Positions 1 to 8,751 of a stretch of 64,000 nucleotides of DNA are shown here, one piece after another (the first letter of the stretch is position 1; each line of letters starts with the position of its first letter). A program made the position numbers and the translations under genes. Origin of the DNA: an uncultured Pseudomonadales bacterium (lineage in GTDB: Bacteria > Pseudomonadota > Gammaproteobacteria > Pseudomonadales > Azotimanducaceae); the NCBI GenBank assembly GCA_937775265.1, contig CALKBV010000018.1, positions 1-64,000 on the forward strand, in the 5' to 3' direction. The notes under the pieces were generated by a model. That model searched no databases. It saw only the letters and a program-made list of their open reading frames with translations, and had not been told where the DNA came from.

Positions 1-1
1 T

Positions 2-449
2 GCACTTCCGCAGCGCGCTAGCGCGACGGTGAATTGCAGGGTGTTTCCAGGCGAGAGCGTGAATGAGGTTGGGGAGGTGCTGTTTAGGGTGGCGGACGTT
101 CCTTCAATGACCTTGACACCGAAATGGGATGCCCTGTTCAGTGACGCGTCACCGTCTAGATGACAGCATCATGGATCCAATTCGCGAGATCACGACGTCA
201 ATGTGGCCTGGGGCCCTCGTACTTCCCACGATGAGCACCGGTGCGACCGACTCGACATTTTTTCGTAACGCCGGTGTCCCGGTGTATGGGGTGTCGGGGA
301 TATTCACAGAATTTGGTGATAATCGAACCCATGGCCGTGATGAGCGACTGCCCAAGCGCAGCTTTTATGAGGGGCTGGAGTTTCTCTACCGTTTGACTCG
401 AGCCGTAGCGGTGTCGAAAGACCTTCCCGTTGCCCCTGTTACGTTATAG
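2..449 (+). pseudogene. M20-family metallopeptidase, C-terminal part, frameshifted
   Basis: The 5' part lies outside the window. Reading from base 2 gives the end of the M20 dimerisation domain (ATVNCRVFPGESVNEV), then a stop at 161-163. The next frame continues with the C-terminal catalytic lobe: MWPGALVLPTMSTGATDS, YGVSGIF and the metal-ligand-type HGRDER segment, ending at 449. M20 hydrolases are zinc peptidases or amidohydrolases of the carboxypeptidase G2/ArgE/DapE type. Removing one base near 150-156 would join DASP to LDDSIMDPI, as expected of the family, so a single-base insertion is the simplest explanation. It is either a real pseudogene or a sequence error. A GNAT-like gene starts 9 bases after its stop, behind AGGAG, so the two are probably co-transcribed. 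Confidence 0.8.
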
Positions 450-458
450 GAGTAGCCG

Positions 459-953
459 ATGGCTGTGACTTCAAAACTGGAACTTACCCGTGGGGAGTTT
501 TCCCCTTGGCTGTTTGCGAACGAATCACTCTCTATTTCTCTCTTAAGTGCGACTTCCTATCGGTTCGCCCGATTTTTATGGGACAACATTAATGCCACCG
601 CCGATGAAGACCGGTCGGGTTGGAATGGTGCGCAATGGCAACATTACCTGACCGATCCAAGATGTGAGTTCTTTGCAGTTTACTGTGATGATGAACCCGC
701 AGGATGCTGCGAAATTGTACGCGAAGCGAATCTCATGCGAGCTACCGGTGGGTCGGCGGGAATCAAGGCGTTTGGGTTGTTTGCCGAATTCGGTGGGGAA
801 GGGCTCGAATCGTCCCTGTTGACCAGGATGATTGAAAAGTCATTTGCAACCGCTGCGGACAGGGTGACCCTAAGAGCCGGTCCGGAACTTCCATCTGATA
901 CGACAAAGATGTTCCGAAACCAGGGGGTTCGAATTCTCACGAAAGAAAAGTAA
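459..953 (+). CDS. GNAT-like N-acetyltransferase domain protein
   Basis: A 164-residue protein with AGGAG 7 bases before ATG. The middle reads like a GNAT core: a strand with FFAVYCDDEPAGCCEI, then KAFGLFAEFGGEGLESSLL in place of the usual acetyl-CoA-binding loop and helix, then a strand near ADRVTLRAG. A canonical R/Q-x-x-G-x-G/A motif is not obvious, so acetyl-CoA binding is inferred from the fold pattern only. It follows an M20 peptidase by 9 bases and converges with thyA. The substrate is unknown. Confidence 0.5.
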   Translation: MAVTSKLELTRGEFSPWLFANESLSISLLSATSYRFARFLWDNINATADEDRSGWNGAQWQHYLTDPRCEFFAVYCDDEPAGCCEIVREANLMRATGGSAGIKAFGLFAEFGGEGLESSLLTRMIEKSFATAADRVTLRAGPELPSDTTKMFRNQGVRILTKEK

Positions 954-967
954 GAACAACACTTGGA

Positions 968-1807
968 TTAGACGGCCATCCGGGCTTTGATCGGCTCATG
1001 GCAGTGGTAGTCAAGCAGGCTGAAGTCAGTCATCTCGAAATCGTCGATCGTTTGCTGGTCTCGGTCTTCGATATTAAGCGAGGGCAGGGGCAGGGGAGTG
1101 CGTATGAGCTGTTCCTTTGCCTGCTCGACGGCGTCAAGGTAGATATGGGCATCGCCAATAGTGTGAACAAATTCATGTGCCGTTAGCCCTGTGATTTTTG
1201 CAATCATATGTAGCAACAGGGAATAAGAGGCGATGTTGAATGGTACCCCAAGGAACATATCCGCCGAGCGCTGGTACATATGTAACGAAAGTTTTTCGTC
1301 GGCCACGTAGAGCTGGAAGAAGCTGTGGCAGGGTGGTAGCGCCACCTGGTCGGGAGAGGCCTCACCGGGGTTCCAGGCGTTGACGATAATCCTTCTGCTT
1401 TCAGGATTGTTTTTGATCAGATCAATAGCATCTGCCAACTGGTCGACTTCGCGACCGTCTACCGTTTTCCATTTCCTCCACTGGGAACCGTAAACACGTC
1501 CCATATCGCCATCACTCGCCTCTAGTCCCAGACGTTTCACATAGTCGTCATAGTTGGCGTCCCAGATTTTGTTGTGCTGATAAATTGCTTTCAGATCGTT
1601 AATGTTGGTAGACCCGGAAACGAACCACAACAGCTCCGAAGACATGACCTTCCATGCCAGCTTCTTGGTTGTCACAGCCGGGAAGCCATCTGCCATTTTG
1701 TACCTGGTGTTTAGGCCAAATACCGAGATAGTGCCTACGCCCGTTCTGTCACCGCGAACCGTACCGTTGTCCAAAATAGTCTGGAGTTGTTCCAGGTATA
1801 CGTGCAT
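968..1807 (-). CDS. thyA: Thymidylate synthase
   Basis: It methylates dUMP to dTMP with methylene-tetrahydrofolate in the cytoplasm. The 279-residue protein carries GDRTGVGTISVFG at the N-terminus, the catalytic cysteine in LPPCHSFFQLYV (about residue 160), the RSADMFLGVPFNIASY dUMP/folate segment and the conserved C-terminal PIKARMAV. It is about 15 residues longer than the E. coli enzyme because of a stretch near residues 80-100, seen in many ThyA proteins. It starts 16 bases after the nrdJb stop on the same strand, so ribonucleotide reduction and dTMP synthesis appear to share one transcript. It converges with the GNAT-like gene, with 14 bases between the stops. Confidence 0.96.
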   Translation of the reverse strand: MHVYLEQLQTILDNGTVRGDRTGVGTISVFGLNTRYKMADGFPAVTTKKLAWKVMSSELLWFVSGSTNINDLKAIYQHNKIWDANYDDYVKRLGLEASDGDMGRVYGSQWRKWKTVDGREVDQLADAIDLIKNNPESRRIIVNAWNPGEASPDQVALPPCHSFFQLYVADEKLSLHMYQRSADMFLGVPFNIASYSLLLHMIAKITGLTAHEFVHTIGDAHIYLDAVEQAKEQLIRTPLPLPSLNIEDRDQQTIDDFEMTDFSLLDYHCHEPIKARMAV

Positions 1808-1823
1808 TAATGATGAGTCCCTG

Positions 1824-2495
1824 TTAGCCGCACTTGCTATCGCCGCAGCTTAGGCAGGTCATACAACCATCCATCATCACCATGGCGGTGACATTACACT
1901 TATTGCAAAGCTGGGCTCCTGGGGGGAAGTCACCGGGATCTACTTTTTCCGCGTTGGCAGCATCTTCTAAAGCGGCGCGTTTTTCGGCAATCAATTCCTG
2001 GTGCACAGCGCTTAGTTCTTCCTCTTTGATGAGGCCGATTTTTTTCATATGAGTTTCAAGAACCCCGCCAATCTCCGCGACCAGTGAAGGCATAAAGACA
2101 CCTCCCTTTTTGAAGTAGCCACCTTGCGGGTCAAATACCTGTTTAAGTTCTTCAGCCAGGAATACGCTGTCACCGCCTTTGCGAAAGACAGCGGAGATGA
2201 CTCGGGTAAGAGCAAGAATCCATTGGAACTGTTCCATGTTCTTGGAGTTGATAAATACTTCAAAGGGGTATTCCTGTTCATGCTCTGTCGACACATTCAA
2301 CACAATGTTATTAATGGTTATATACATCGCATGATCTGACAGCGGGGTCTTGACCTTGTAGGTGTAACCCCGCAGTTCATCCGGTCGAGCGACATGTTCA
2401 TGCATCGTCTCTCTTTCGGGTGGCTTTGCGGGTACTTCTTCGAGTGGTTTTTTTAGGGTATACCCTATAATTTTCTTTTCTATTTTAATGGCCAT
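1824..2495 (-). CDS. nrdJb: Class II ribonucleotide reductase small component NrdJb
   Basis: A 223-residue protein matching the separate C-terminal component of the split adenosylcobalamin-dependent reductase known from Pseudomonas (NrdJa plus NrdJb). The body has the conserved DHAMYITINNIV and FEVFINSKN segments of this domain. The last 30 residues hold the redox cysteines: CNKC, then CMTCLSC and a terminal SKCG. In the family these cysteines re-reduce the active site and NrdJb is required for activity. The gene lies 114 bases downstream of nrdJa and 16 bases upstream of thyA. Confidence 0.9.
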   Translation of the reverse strand: MAIKIEKKIIGYTLKKPLEEVPAKPPERETMHEHVARPDELRGYTYKVKTPLSDHAMYITINNIVLNVSTEHEQEYPFEVFINSKNMEQFQWILALTRVISAVFRKGGDSVFLAEELKQVFDPQGGYFKKGGVFMPSLVAEIGGVLETHMKKIGLIKEEELSAVHQELIAEKRAALEDAANAEKVDPGDFPPGAQLCNKCNVTAMVMMDGCMTCLSCGDSKCG

Positions 2496-2609
2496 TGCCT
2501 ATCCATAATTTGTCCAGAGCAGCTCATTTCAGAGCGGCTCTTGTTTTAAATAAACGGTTTTTAACAAACAGTTTGTAATATTTCGATGATATCTATGCGT
2601 CGTTAATGA

Positions 2610-4772
2610 CTAGAATTTCCCGTAATAGCCTTCTTTCATTGCATCAAAGAGGTTGGCCGCAGAATGCATTTCTCCGTCATATTCAATTTCTTCATTGCCT
2701 TTGACCTCCAGAATCTCACCATCTTCTAATTCAAATTGATAGGTAGTGTTTTCCAGGTCCGCTTCCTTCACCAATACACCCTGGAAGGCTTCAGGGTTGA
2801 AGCGGAATGTTGTGCAACCCTTCAGGCCCTGTTCGTAGGCATAACGATAAATGTCCTTGAATTCTTCAAACGGATATTCGGTAGGGACATTTGCCGTTTT
2901 TGAAATAGAAGAATCAATCCACTTCTGAGCAGCAGCCTGAATATCGACGTGCTGGGTTGGTGAAATGTCGTCGGCCGTGATGAAGCATTCAGGTAGTTTG
3001 CACTCAGGGTCGTCCGTCATGGGCTCCGCGTTGGGATTAACCATAGAGCGGTAGGCCAGTAATTCGAATGAGAATACATCCACTTTCTCTTTGGATTTTT
3101 TACCTTCGCGGATGACGTTCCTGGCGTAATGGTGTGCAAAGCTGGGTTCAATGCCGTTACTGGCATTATTGGCTAGTGACAGGCTAATAGTGCCGGTGGG
3201 CGCTATAGAACTGTGGTGCGTGAACCGGCAACCGGTCTCGGCAATTTTATTGATCAGATCAGGGTCTGCCTCTGCCACCCTTTGCATGTAGCGAGAGTAT
3301 TTTGCCAGCAGGACCTTGCCTTTGATGTTGTCACCGATCTTGACCCCGTCCTCTTTCATTTCCGGGCGTTGGCGTAACATCGCGGCTGTAATCGTGAACT
3401 CCTCTTCCATGATTGAAGCGGGCCCTTTCTCCTCGGCGAGTTCTACACCTGCTTGCCAGCCCACAAGCGCGAGTCGTTTAGTGACGGCTTCTGTAAAGGC
3501 GACAGATTTTTCATCGCCGTAGCTCATTCCCATCATGGTGATAGTAGAACCTAGGCCTAAATAGCCCATTCCATGACGCCGCTTTCGTTCGATTTCTTTT
3601 CGTTGCTGTGGCAAGGGCAGGCCGTTGATCTCTACCACGTTGTCCAACATACGGGTGAACACGGCAACAGCTTCGCTGAACGTGTCCCAGTCAAAGTTAG
3701 CTTCGTTGGTAAATGGTTTATCGACAAAACGGCAAAGATTAACTGAGCCCAGAAGGCAACTACCATAGGGAGGCAACGGCTGTTCACCACAGGGGTTGGT
3801 TGCCCTGATGTCCTCGCAGAACCAGTTGTTGTTCATCTCGTTGACCTTGTCGATCAAGATGAAACCTGGCTCGGCGAAATCATAGGTTGACGCCATAATC
3901 AGGTCCCACAGTCGGCGTGCACGGATGGTGTTAGTGATCTTGCAGGCGACGAGACCTTCGTTATTAGTGACGTATCTGCCTTTTACGGGGAAATCACGCC
4001 ATAGGATTTTGGCGGCATCATCAAGATCCAGTTCATCTGCTTCGCGTTCGGCTTCTGTGATCGGAAAACTTAGTCTCCAGTCCGTATCCTGGGTCACGGC
4101 TTCCATGAATTCGCTCGTAATCAGCAATGAAAGGTTGAACTGCCGAAGGCGACCGTCTTCACGTTTGGCTTTGATGAATTCCATTACATCAGGGTGGCCA
4201 ATTTCGAAGGTTGCCATCTGAGCGCCTCTTCGGCCGCCTGCAGATGAAACGGTAAAGCAGGTCTTGTCGTAGATATCCATGAAAGACAGAGGCCCCGAGG
4301 TGTAGGCTCCTGCTCCGGTAACGTAAGCGCCTTTAGGTCGTAGTGTTGAGAACTCATAGCCGATGCCACAGCCGGCCTTAAGGGTAAGTCCTGCTTCGAC
4401 ATTTTTCTGCAGGATATCTTCCATTGAATCGTAAATGATGCCGGAGACGGTGCAATTAATAGTAGAGGTGGCAGGTTTATGCTCCTGGGCGCCGGCATTG
4501 GAGATAATTCGACCCGCGGGTATTACTCCCTGGCGCAGCGCCCACAGAAACTTGCTGTACCAGATTCCCTGTTTATCCTCGTCTTCAACCTCAGAAAGGG
4601 CCTTCGCGACGCGCTTGTAGGTGTCATCCATGTTTTGGTCAACAAACCCGCCTTTCTTGTTTTTAAGGCAATATTTGTTCTCCCAGATATCAAGGGAAGT
4701 GTCCTGGAATTTGATTTCGTTGACGCTCGACGGTATAGCGGTTAATTCTGGTTTTTGGGCCGTAGAGTCCAT
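2610..4772 (-). CDS. nrdJa: Class II (adenosylcobalamin-dependent) ribonucleotide reductase, catalytic component NrdJa
   Basis: It reduces ribonucleotides to deoxyribonucleotides with adenosylcobalamin as radical source, independently of oxygen. The 720-residue protein has INCTVSG (Cys107, one of the redox cysteines), the active-site loop NPCGEQPLPPYGSCLLGS (residues 326-343, with the thiyl-radical cysteine in NPCGEQ) and the phosphate-binding APTGTISL segment. No ATP-cone domain is evident at the N-terminus. The C-terminal cysteine domain is absent and is supplied by nrdJb downstream. The start has GGAG upstream. The 513-base upstream region contains a DnaA box and two NrdR-like boxes. No class Ia nrdAB is present in the window. 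Confidence 0.95.
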   Translation of the reverse strand: MDSTAQKPELTAIPSSVNEIKFQDTSLDIWENKYCLKNKKGGFVDQNMDDTYKRVAKALSEVEDEDKQGIWYSKFLWALRQGVIPAGRIISNAGAQEHKPATSTINCTVSGIIYDSMEDILQKNVEAGLTLKAGCGIGYEFSTLRPKGAYVTGAGAYTSGPLSFMDIYDKTCFTVSSAGGRRGAQMATFEIGHPDVMEFIKAKREDGRLRQFNLSLLITSEFMEAVTQDTDWRLSFPITEAEREADELDLDDAAKILWRDFPVKGRYVTNNEGLVACKITNTIRARRLWDLIMASTYDFAEPGFILIDKVNEMNNNWFCEDIRATNPCGEQPLPPYGSCLLGSVNLCRFVDKPFTNEANFDWDTFSEAVAVFTRMLDNVVEINGLPLPQQRKEIERKRRHGMGYLGLGSTITMMGMSYGDEKSVAFTEAVTKRLALVGWQAGVELAEEKGPASIMEEEFTITAAMLRQRPEMKEDGVKIGDNIKGKVLLAKYSRYMQRVAEADPDLINKIAETGCRFTHHSSIAPTGTISLSLANNASNGIEPSFAHHYARNVIREGKKSKEKVDVFSFELLAYRSMVNPNAEPMTDDPECKLPECFITADDISPTQHVDIQAAAQKWIDSSISKTANVPTEYPFEEFKDIYRYAYEQGLKGCTTFRFNPEAFQGVLVKEADLENTTYQFELEDGEILEVKGNEEIEYDGEMHSAANLFDAMKEGYYGKF

Positions 4773-4927
4773 ATATCTCCTTTATATCAGTACTACTGTT
4801 ACAGATGCCAAAGGGTCTTGTGACCGCCTCTGCAGCTCTTTTCGTCATTTAATGGGCGGTTCAGGGAAGCGCTATTCAGCTTATTGCAGGTCCCTACCAG
4901 CCACGTGATCCCCAACAAGTACACAGT

Positions 4928-4936
4928 TTATCCACA
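4928..4936 (+). promoter_or_regulatory. DnaA box upstream of nrdJa
   Basis: TTATCCACA is a perfect match to the strong DnaA box consensus TTATNCACA. It lies 156 bases upstream of the nrdJa start. E. coli nrdAB is DnaA-regulated through similar boxes, so by analogy this may couple dNTP supply to replication initiation. A single perfect 9-mer can occur by chance. Confidence 0.55.
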
Positions 4937-4998
4937 GCTTTTAAACAGATTTTTCCACGTTTTAAGCGCTTCAAAGCGGTGAAGCTTTTCAGGGTCAG

Positions 4999-5047
4999 CG
5001 ACTAGATATTGTGCCGCAGCACCCAAGCCAAACACAACATATTGTTG
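4999..5047 (-). promoter_or_regulatory. Tandem NrdR-like boxes
   Basis: Two 16-base sequences, CGACTAGATATTGTGC (4999-5014) and ACACAACATATTGTTG (5032-5047), each match most of the NrdR consensus ACACWATATATWGTGT (about 12 and 13 of 16). Their starts are 33 bases apart, close to three helical turns and near the 31-32 base spacing typical of NrdR box pairs. NrdR is the ATP/dATP-sensing repressor of nrd operons. The pair sits about 230-275 bases upstream of nrdJa, which would imply a long leader. Confidence 0.6.
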
Positions 5048-5240
5048 ATTCTTCGGCATTTAGACAGTGGGAAAAAAGTCAAAAAGGGGGGTCAGGTCTA
5101 GCGATTTGACGTTCGCTGGTCCCTGCAGCCCGTCGGTTAAACTCCGGCATTGCGGTTAAACTTGCTTAGTGAAGAACAGCCTTGGGCGTTACCTCGTCAA
5201 ATTTAAGAGGGATTTGCTTAGGCTTAGCCGGTTAAAATTC

Positions 5241-5255
5241 AGTAGACGTCCATAA
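5241..5255 (+). promoter_or_regulatory. Shared 15-bp upstream motif, copy 1
   Basis: AGTAGACGTCCATAA, ending 30 bases before the SDR start. A copy with one mismatch lies at 6203-6217 upstream of the acyl-CoA ligase. The position suggests a shared operator or promoter element. No regulator gene is adjacent. Confidence 0.3.
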
Positions 5256-5285
5256 AAATTAACCAACAAGTTGTAAGGGGTGCCA

Positions 5286-6068
5286 GTGAGCAGAGTAAAA
5301 AACAAAACAGCGATAGTGACAGGCGGAGGAAGTGGCCTGGGAGCAGCCTCATGCGAACTGTTAGCGAAGGAAGGTGCGATGGTCGTTGTCACGGACGTAA
5401 ACGCCGAAGCTGCAGAGCAGACGGCGAATGTCATTGAACAACGCGGCGGAAAAGCAATGGCCTTACATCAGGACGTAGTAGATCAAGGTCGCTGGCAAGA
5501 AGTGATTGACACCACTGTCTCTGAATTTGGCGGTCTGGATGTACTGGTGAACAATGCCGGTATTGTCGGGGCGGGCACAGCCCCGATGGAAGATGTTTCC
5601 TTTGAGAGTTGGCGTCAGGTAATGACGATCAATTTGGATGCTGTTTTTCTCGGGTGCCAGGCTGCTATTCGTAAAATGAAATCGTCAGGAGGAGGGTCGA
5701 TTATTAATATCTCGTCGATCATGGGAATGGTTGGTGGCGCTGGCGCGGCTTACAACGCGTCAAAAGGAGGGGTGCGTCTTTTGTCAAAATCGGTCGCGGT
5801 CTATTGTGGTAACAACGGGTACAACATTCGTTGCAATTCGATTCACCCCGGCTATATCTGGACGCCAATGGTAAGAGGAATCGTTGAATTTATTGACGAG
5901 GTTGATACTGAAGACGCCTTGAAGGAAATGTTGGTAGCAAAGCACCCTATAGGCAGGTTAGGCGAGGCCGACGACATCGCAAAGGGTGTGCTGTTTCTCG
6001 CTTCTGATGAATCCAGTTTTATGACCGGAAGTGAACTTGTTATAGACGGTGGTTACACGGCGGTTTAG
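5286..6068 (+). CDS. Short-chain dehydrogenase/reductase (classical SDR)
   Basis: An NAD(P)(H)-dependent oxidoreductase of 260 residues. It has the nucleotide-binding motif TGGGSGLG (residues 12-19), NNAG (89-92), catalytic Ser in NISSIMG, YNASK (Tyr156, Lys160) and a C-terminal GSELVIDGGYTAV. The acidic residue after the second strand (TDVNAE) favours NAD. GTG at 5286 is preferred because AAGGGG ends 5 bases before it. A GTG at 5280 would overlap that Shine-Dalgarno sequence. It is followed 261 bases later by an acyl-CoA ligase with a similar upstream motif, suggesting a shared pathway. The substrate is unknown. Confidence 0.92.
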   Translation: MSRVKNKTAIVTGGGSGLGAASCELLAKEGAMVVVTDVNAEAAEQTANVIEQRGGKAMALHQDVVDQGRWQEVIDTTVSEFGGLDVLVNNAGIVGAGTAPMEDVSFESWRQVMTINLDAVFLGCQAAIRKMKSSGGGSIINISSIMGMVGGAGAAYNASKGGVRLLSKSVAVYCGNNGYNIRCNSIHPGYIWTPMVRGIVEFIDEVDTEDALKEMLVAKHPIGRLGEADDIAKGVLFLASDESSFMTGSELVIDGGYTAV

Positions 6069-6202
6069 GTTTTTAGGTTCTTGTGTTTGTCTACTCTGTT
6101 TATGTACCCCTCATGTCTTGTTCAAGCCGCAAGCAGTTCTGAGAAGGTAACGCTCAGTCGGCTCTGATGTGACCAGCTTAAAGTAAGCAGCGTAAATGTT
6201 GA

Positions 6203-6217
6203 GTAGACGACCATAAC
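6203..6217 (+). promoter_or_regulatory. Shared 15-bp upstream motif, copy 2
   Basis: AGTAGACGACCATAA, 14 of 15 identical to the copy at 5241-5255, here 112 bases before the acyl-CoA ligase start. The core AGTAGAC also occurs inverted at 6089-6095. Confidence 0.3.
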
Positions 6218-6329
6218 CAATCACGTATCTTGTCTTTTTATACCCTTGTAGGCATTGTTACGGCTGACGACGAGGCTGACATGCTCTGCAGAGCCCGTCA
6301 ATGACCTAAAAATCAGAAAAGGAAGTTTG

Positions 6330-7859
6330 ATGCACCTTGGAGAACTGGCCGCCACTAGCGCCGATAAAGCCGCTTATGTCATTGCCGAAACCGGCGTAAC
6401 CACGACATTTAAACAACTCGATGACCTGTCTATGCAGGCTTCGCAATTATTTCGTCAGCTCGGATTAAACCGGGGTGACCACGTCGCGATACTCCTTGAG
6501 AACCACCCGGCACTGCTCCAGATCTGTTTCGCGGCGCAGCGATCTGGCCTTTATTTCACGGCTATTTCCTACCGATTACAGGACGAAGAGGTCGAGTACA
6601 TTGTCAGCGACTGCCAGGCCAAAGTCTTTATCACGTCCAAGAGTCAGCAGAATCTTGTCGGCAAGCTGAACCTGGATCACTGCCACAGTTATATGGTTGA
6701 TGGTGCTGTTGCAGGCTTCAACTCCTGGGAAGACGGTCTTGCAGAGATGCCCGCTGAGAAGATTTCGGATGAATCGATTGGCGTCCAGATGCTGTATTCT
6801 TCTGGTACGACGGGAAGACCCAAAGGGGTATATAAACCACTGCCAGAAGGCGAGTATGGCGTAGACGAAGGGCCAAATCTGTTTGGGATGCTTTATGGCG
6901 TCTCGGAGAACAGTATCTACCTGAGTCCGGCACCTCTATATCATGCAGCGCCGTTGACGTTCACCATGGGCATGTTGTCGATGGGGGTGACCTGCATTGT
7001 GATGCAACACTTCGAGGCTGAAGCTGCGCTAGCGGCCATAGAGAGATACAAAATTACCCACAGCCAGTGGGTACCCACTATGTTTATTCGTATGCTAAAA
7101 CTTGATGATGATGTGCGGTTGAAGCACGATGTTTCGAGTCTGCAGTGTGCTATTCATGCTGCTGCGCCATGCCCTGTTCCCATCAAGGAACAGATGATTG
7201 AATGGTGGGGACCGGTGATCCATGAATACTATGCCGGCAGTGAAGGCAACGGTTTTGTTGCCATCAATTCGGAGCAATGGCTCGCGCATAAGGGATCGGT
7301 AGGGCTACCGCTAACGGCGCAACTACATATTGTTGGCGAAGACGGTGAGGAAGTAGCCCAGGGCGAGTCGGGCACAATCTATTTTGAAGGTGGCGGCGAC
7401 TTCGAATATTTTAACGATAAAGAGAAGACCGACGAATCTCGACACCAGCAGGGCTGGTCAACGCTTGGGGATGTTGGTTATCGGGACGCGGATGGTTTCC
7501 TTTATCTTACCGATCGCAAGAGTTTCATGATTATTTCCGGAGGCGTAAACATCTATCCTCAGGAAACAGAGAACTTGCTGGTCACACATCCAAAAGTGAT
7601 GGATGTGGCAGTATTTGGTGTTCCTAATGATGATTTCGGCGAAGAGGTCAAGGCAGTTGTGCAACCCAAAGACTGGAACGATGTCGGGCCAGACTTTGAA
7701 GCCGAGTTGATCGAGTTCTGTCGAGACCATATTTCACATCTAAAGTGTCCACGCTCGGTAGATTTCGACAAGGAATTACCCCGACACCCGACGGGGAAGC
7801 TTTACAAGCGTCTATTGCGAGATAAGTATTGGGAAGGTCACAGAACCAAGCTGCTGTAA
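6330..7859 (+). CDS. Acyl-CoA synthetase / AMP-dependent ligase
   Basis: A 509-residue ANL-superfamily enzyme that activates a carboxylic acid to its CoA thioester through an acyl-adenylate. Visible motifs are the phosphate loop YSSGTTGRPKG (156-166), YYAGSEGNG at the A5 position, LGDVGYRDADGFLYLTDR and the C-terminal catalytic lysine region HPTGKLYKR (Lys490). ATG at 6330 is chosen over an upstream in-frame start because AGGAAG lies 5 bases before it and the protein then begins as in homologues. Substrate class (fatty, aromatic or bile-acid-like) cannot be told from motifs. It stands downstream of an SDR in the same direction. Confidence 0.92.
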   Translation: MHLGELAATSADKAAYVIAETGVTTTFKQLDDLSMQASQLFRQLGLNRGDHVAILLENHPALLQICFAAQRSGLYFTAISYRLQDEEVEYIVSDCQAKVFITSKSQQNLVGKLNLDHCHSYMVDGAVAGFNSWEDGLAEMPAEKISDESIGVQMLYSSGTTGRPKGVYKPLPEGEYGVDEGPNLFGMLYGVSENSIYLSPAPLYHAAPLTFTMGMLSMGVTCIVMQHFEAEAALAAIERYKITHSQWVPTMFIRMLKLDDDVRLKHDVSSLQCAIHAAAPCPVPIKEQMIEWWGPVIHEYYAGSEGNGFVAINSEQWLAHKGSVGLPLTAQLHIVGEDGEEVAQGESGTIYFEGGGDFEYFNDKEKTDESRHQQGWSTLGDVGYRDADGFLYLTDRKSFMIISGGVNIYPQETENLLVTHPKVMDVAVFGVPNDDFGEEVKAVVQPKDWNDVGPDFEAELIEFCRDHISHLKCPRSVDFDKELPRHPTGKLYKRLLRDKYWEGHRTKLL

Positions 7860-7941
7860 GGGGATCAGTTAACCAGGGATTAGTATAATTCGGGGCTGGC
7901 AGGTCCCTAGTAAACCTCATTATATCAATCAGTTAGTGAAT

Positions 7942-7958
7942 ATCCGTGCATCACGGAT
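7942..7958. other. Short hairpin after the acyl-CoA ligase
   Basis: ATCCGTG-CAT-CACGGAT forms a perfect 7-bp stem with a 3-base loop, between the ligase stop and the convergent GyrI-like gene. No strong T-run follows on either strand, so terminator function is uncertain. Confidence 0.3.
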
Positions 7959-8048
7959 GCTGGTTTAATCTAGCTCCATGGGAAGGGGCTGTTTGAGACT
8001 GGGTGCAACTCACTTCAAAGATAAATAGAGATTTGTAATCATATCCTG

Positions 8049-8471
8049 CTAACGCACACCCGGTCCGACATTGACGTTATGAAAAAACAGAGGGAAGTCA
8101 CCCATTTCCTCTCCACTATCAGGCAGCCATTCATAAACCAGGTATTCAGCTGCTGTGACATGGTCACGGGAACCAGTATGCCTTGCTAGCGTGCAGCGAC
8201 AGGCAGGAATACTCTTATTCACCACTCCCTGAGGATTTTCTCCAACTTCATTCTCTATAGAGACACAAATGTCCAGGCGAAAGTCTTCAGGGCAAGTGTT
8301 GTTAGGGTCTGCGTAATGAATCCCGTAAGTATTTCCTTTGTCTGCTGGAACAGCATTTTCTTTACGCCATTGTGTGAATTTAGCGCTGGTTTTATATGTC
8401 TGTTTTTCCGGCCCTTGGTGCTCAAGGGTTGCCACTAATGTTTCAGGGTACTCAATAATATCTACATGCAT
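8049..8471 (-). CDS. GyrI-like / AraC effector-binding domain protein
   Basis: A 140-residue single-domain protein. It starts with VDIIEYPETLVATLEHQGP, the hallmark of the GyrI-like small-molecule-binding fold, and has GIHYADPNNTCPEDFRLDICV in the middle and YLVYEWLPDSG near the end. Family members either bind hydrophobic effectors as part of AraC/MerR-type regulators or act alone (SbmC/GyrI, gyrase protection). There is no DNA-binding domain here. It is transcribed toward the acyl-CoA ligase, and the repeat-bracketed cassette lies upstream of it. Confidence 0.8.
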   Translation of the reverse strand: MHVDIIEYPETLVATLEHQGPEKQTYKTSAKFTQWRKENAVPADKGNTYGIHYADPNNTCPEDFRLDICVSIENEVGENPQGVVNKSIPACRCTLARHTGSRDHVTAAEYLVYEWLPDSGEEMGDFPLFFHNVNVGPGVR

Positions 8472-8590
8472 GGCGTTGATCTCTTTCCTGGAGTGTATTT
8501 TGTTTTCATGACGCTATTAGTCCAAATACCTGTTTAACCATTCAGGCATTATTCAATATTTCAAACAGCAATCCTGACCAAAATTGCTTT

Positions 8591-8655
8591 TCAGTAAGAA
8601 TGCAAAATAATCTCCGAGAGTTTAGAATTGCGGCCTTGTAAAAAACTTCAACACA
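8591..8655 (+). repeat. Direct repeat, left copy (65 bp)
   Basis: Begins TCAGTAAGAATGCAAAATAA and ends AAAAAACTTCAACACA. It has seven mismatches to the right copy and no indels. The G+C-rich core begins at the next base. On the minus strand both copies remain open in one frame (CVEVFYKxAILNSR), which may be chance. Confidence 0.9.
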
Positions 8656-8751
8656 AGCTGAGTCGGCATCCTGAGGTGAGCGCCACAAGGTGGCGGCGGG
8701 ACGCCACGGTCCATAGGCACCCACATCTCACCCATGAGTTCTGGAGGCTCC

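Larger units (their letters stand above)
4773..5285. other. Divergent intergenic region, nrdJa / SDR
   Basis: About 510 bases without a gene. It holds a perfect DnaA box, a pair of NrdR-like boxes, a T-rich run of DnaA-box-like sequence at 4951-4959 (7 of 9 matches), and at 5081-5110 a short stretch (A-run, G-run, GTCAGGTCTAG) that resembles sequence often found beside REP/IS200-type transposase genes. No transposase is present. Near the SDR start it holds a 15-bp sequence shared with the next promoter region. Confidence 0.6.
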
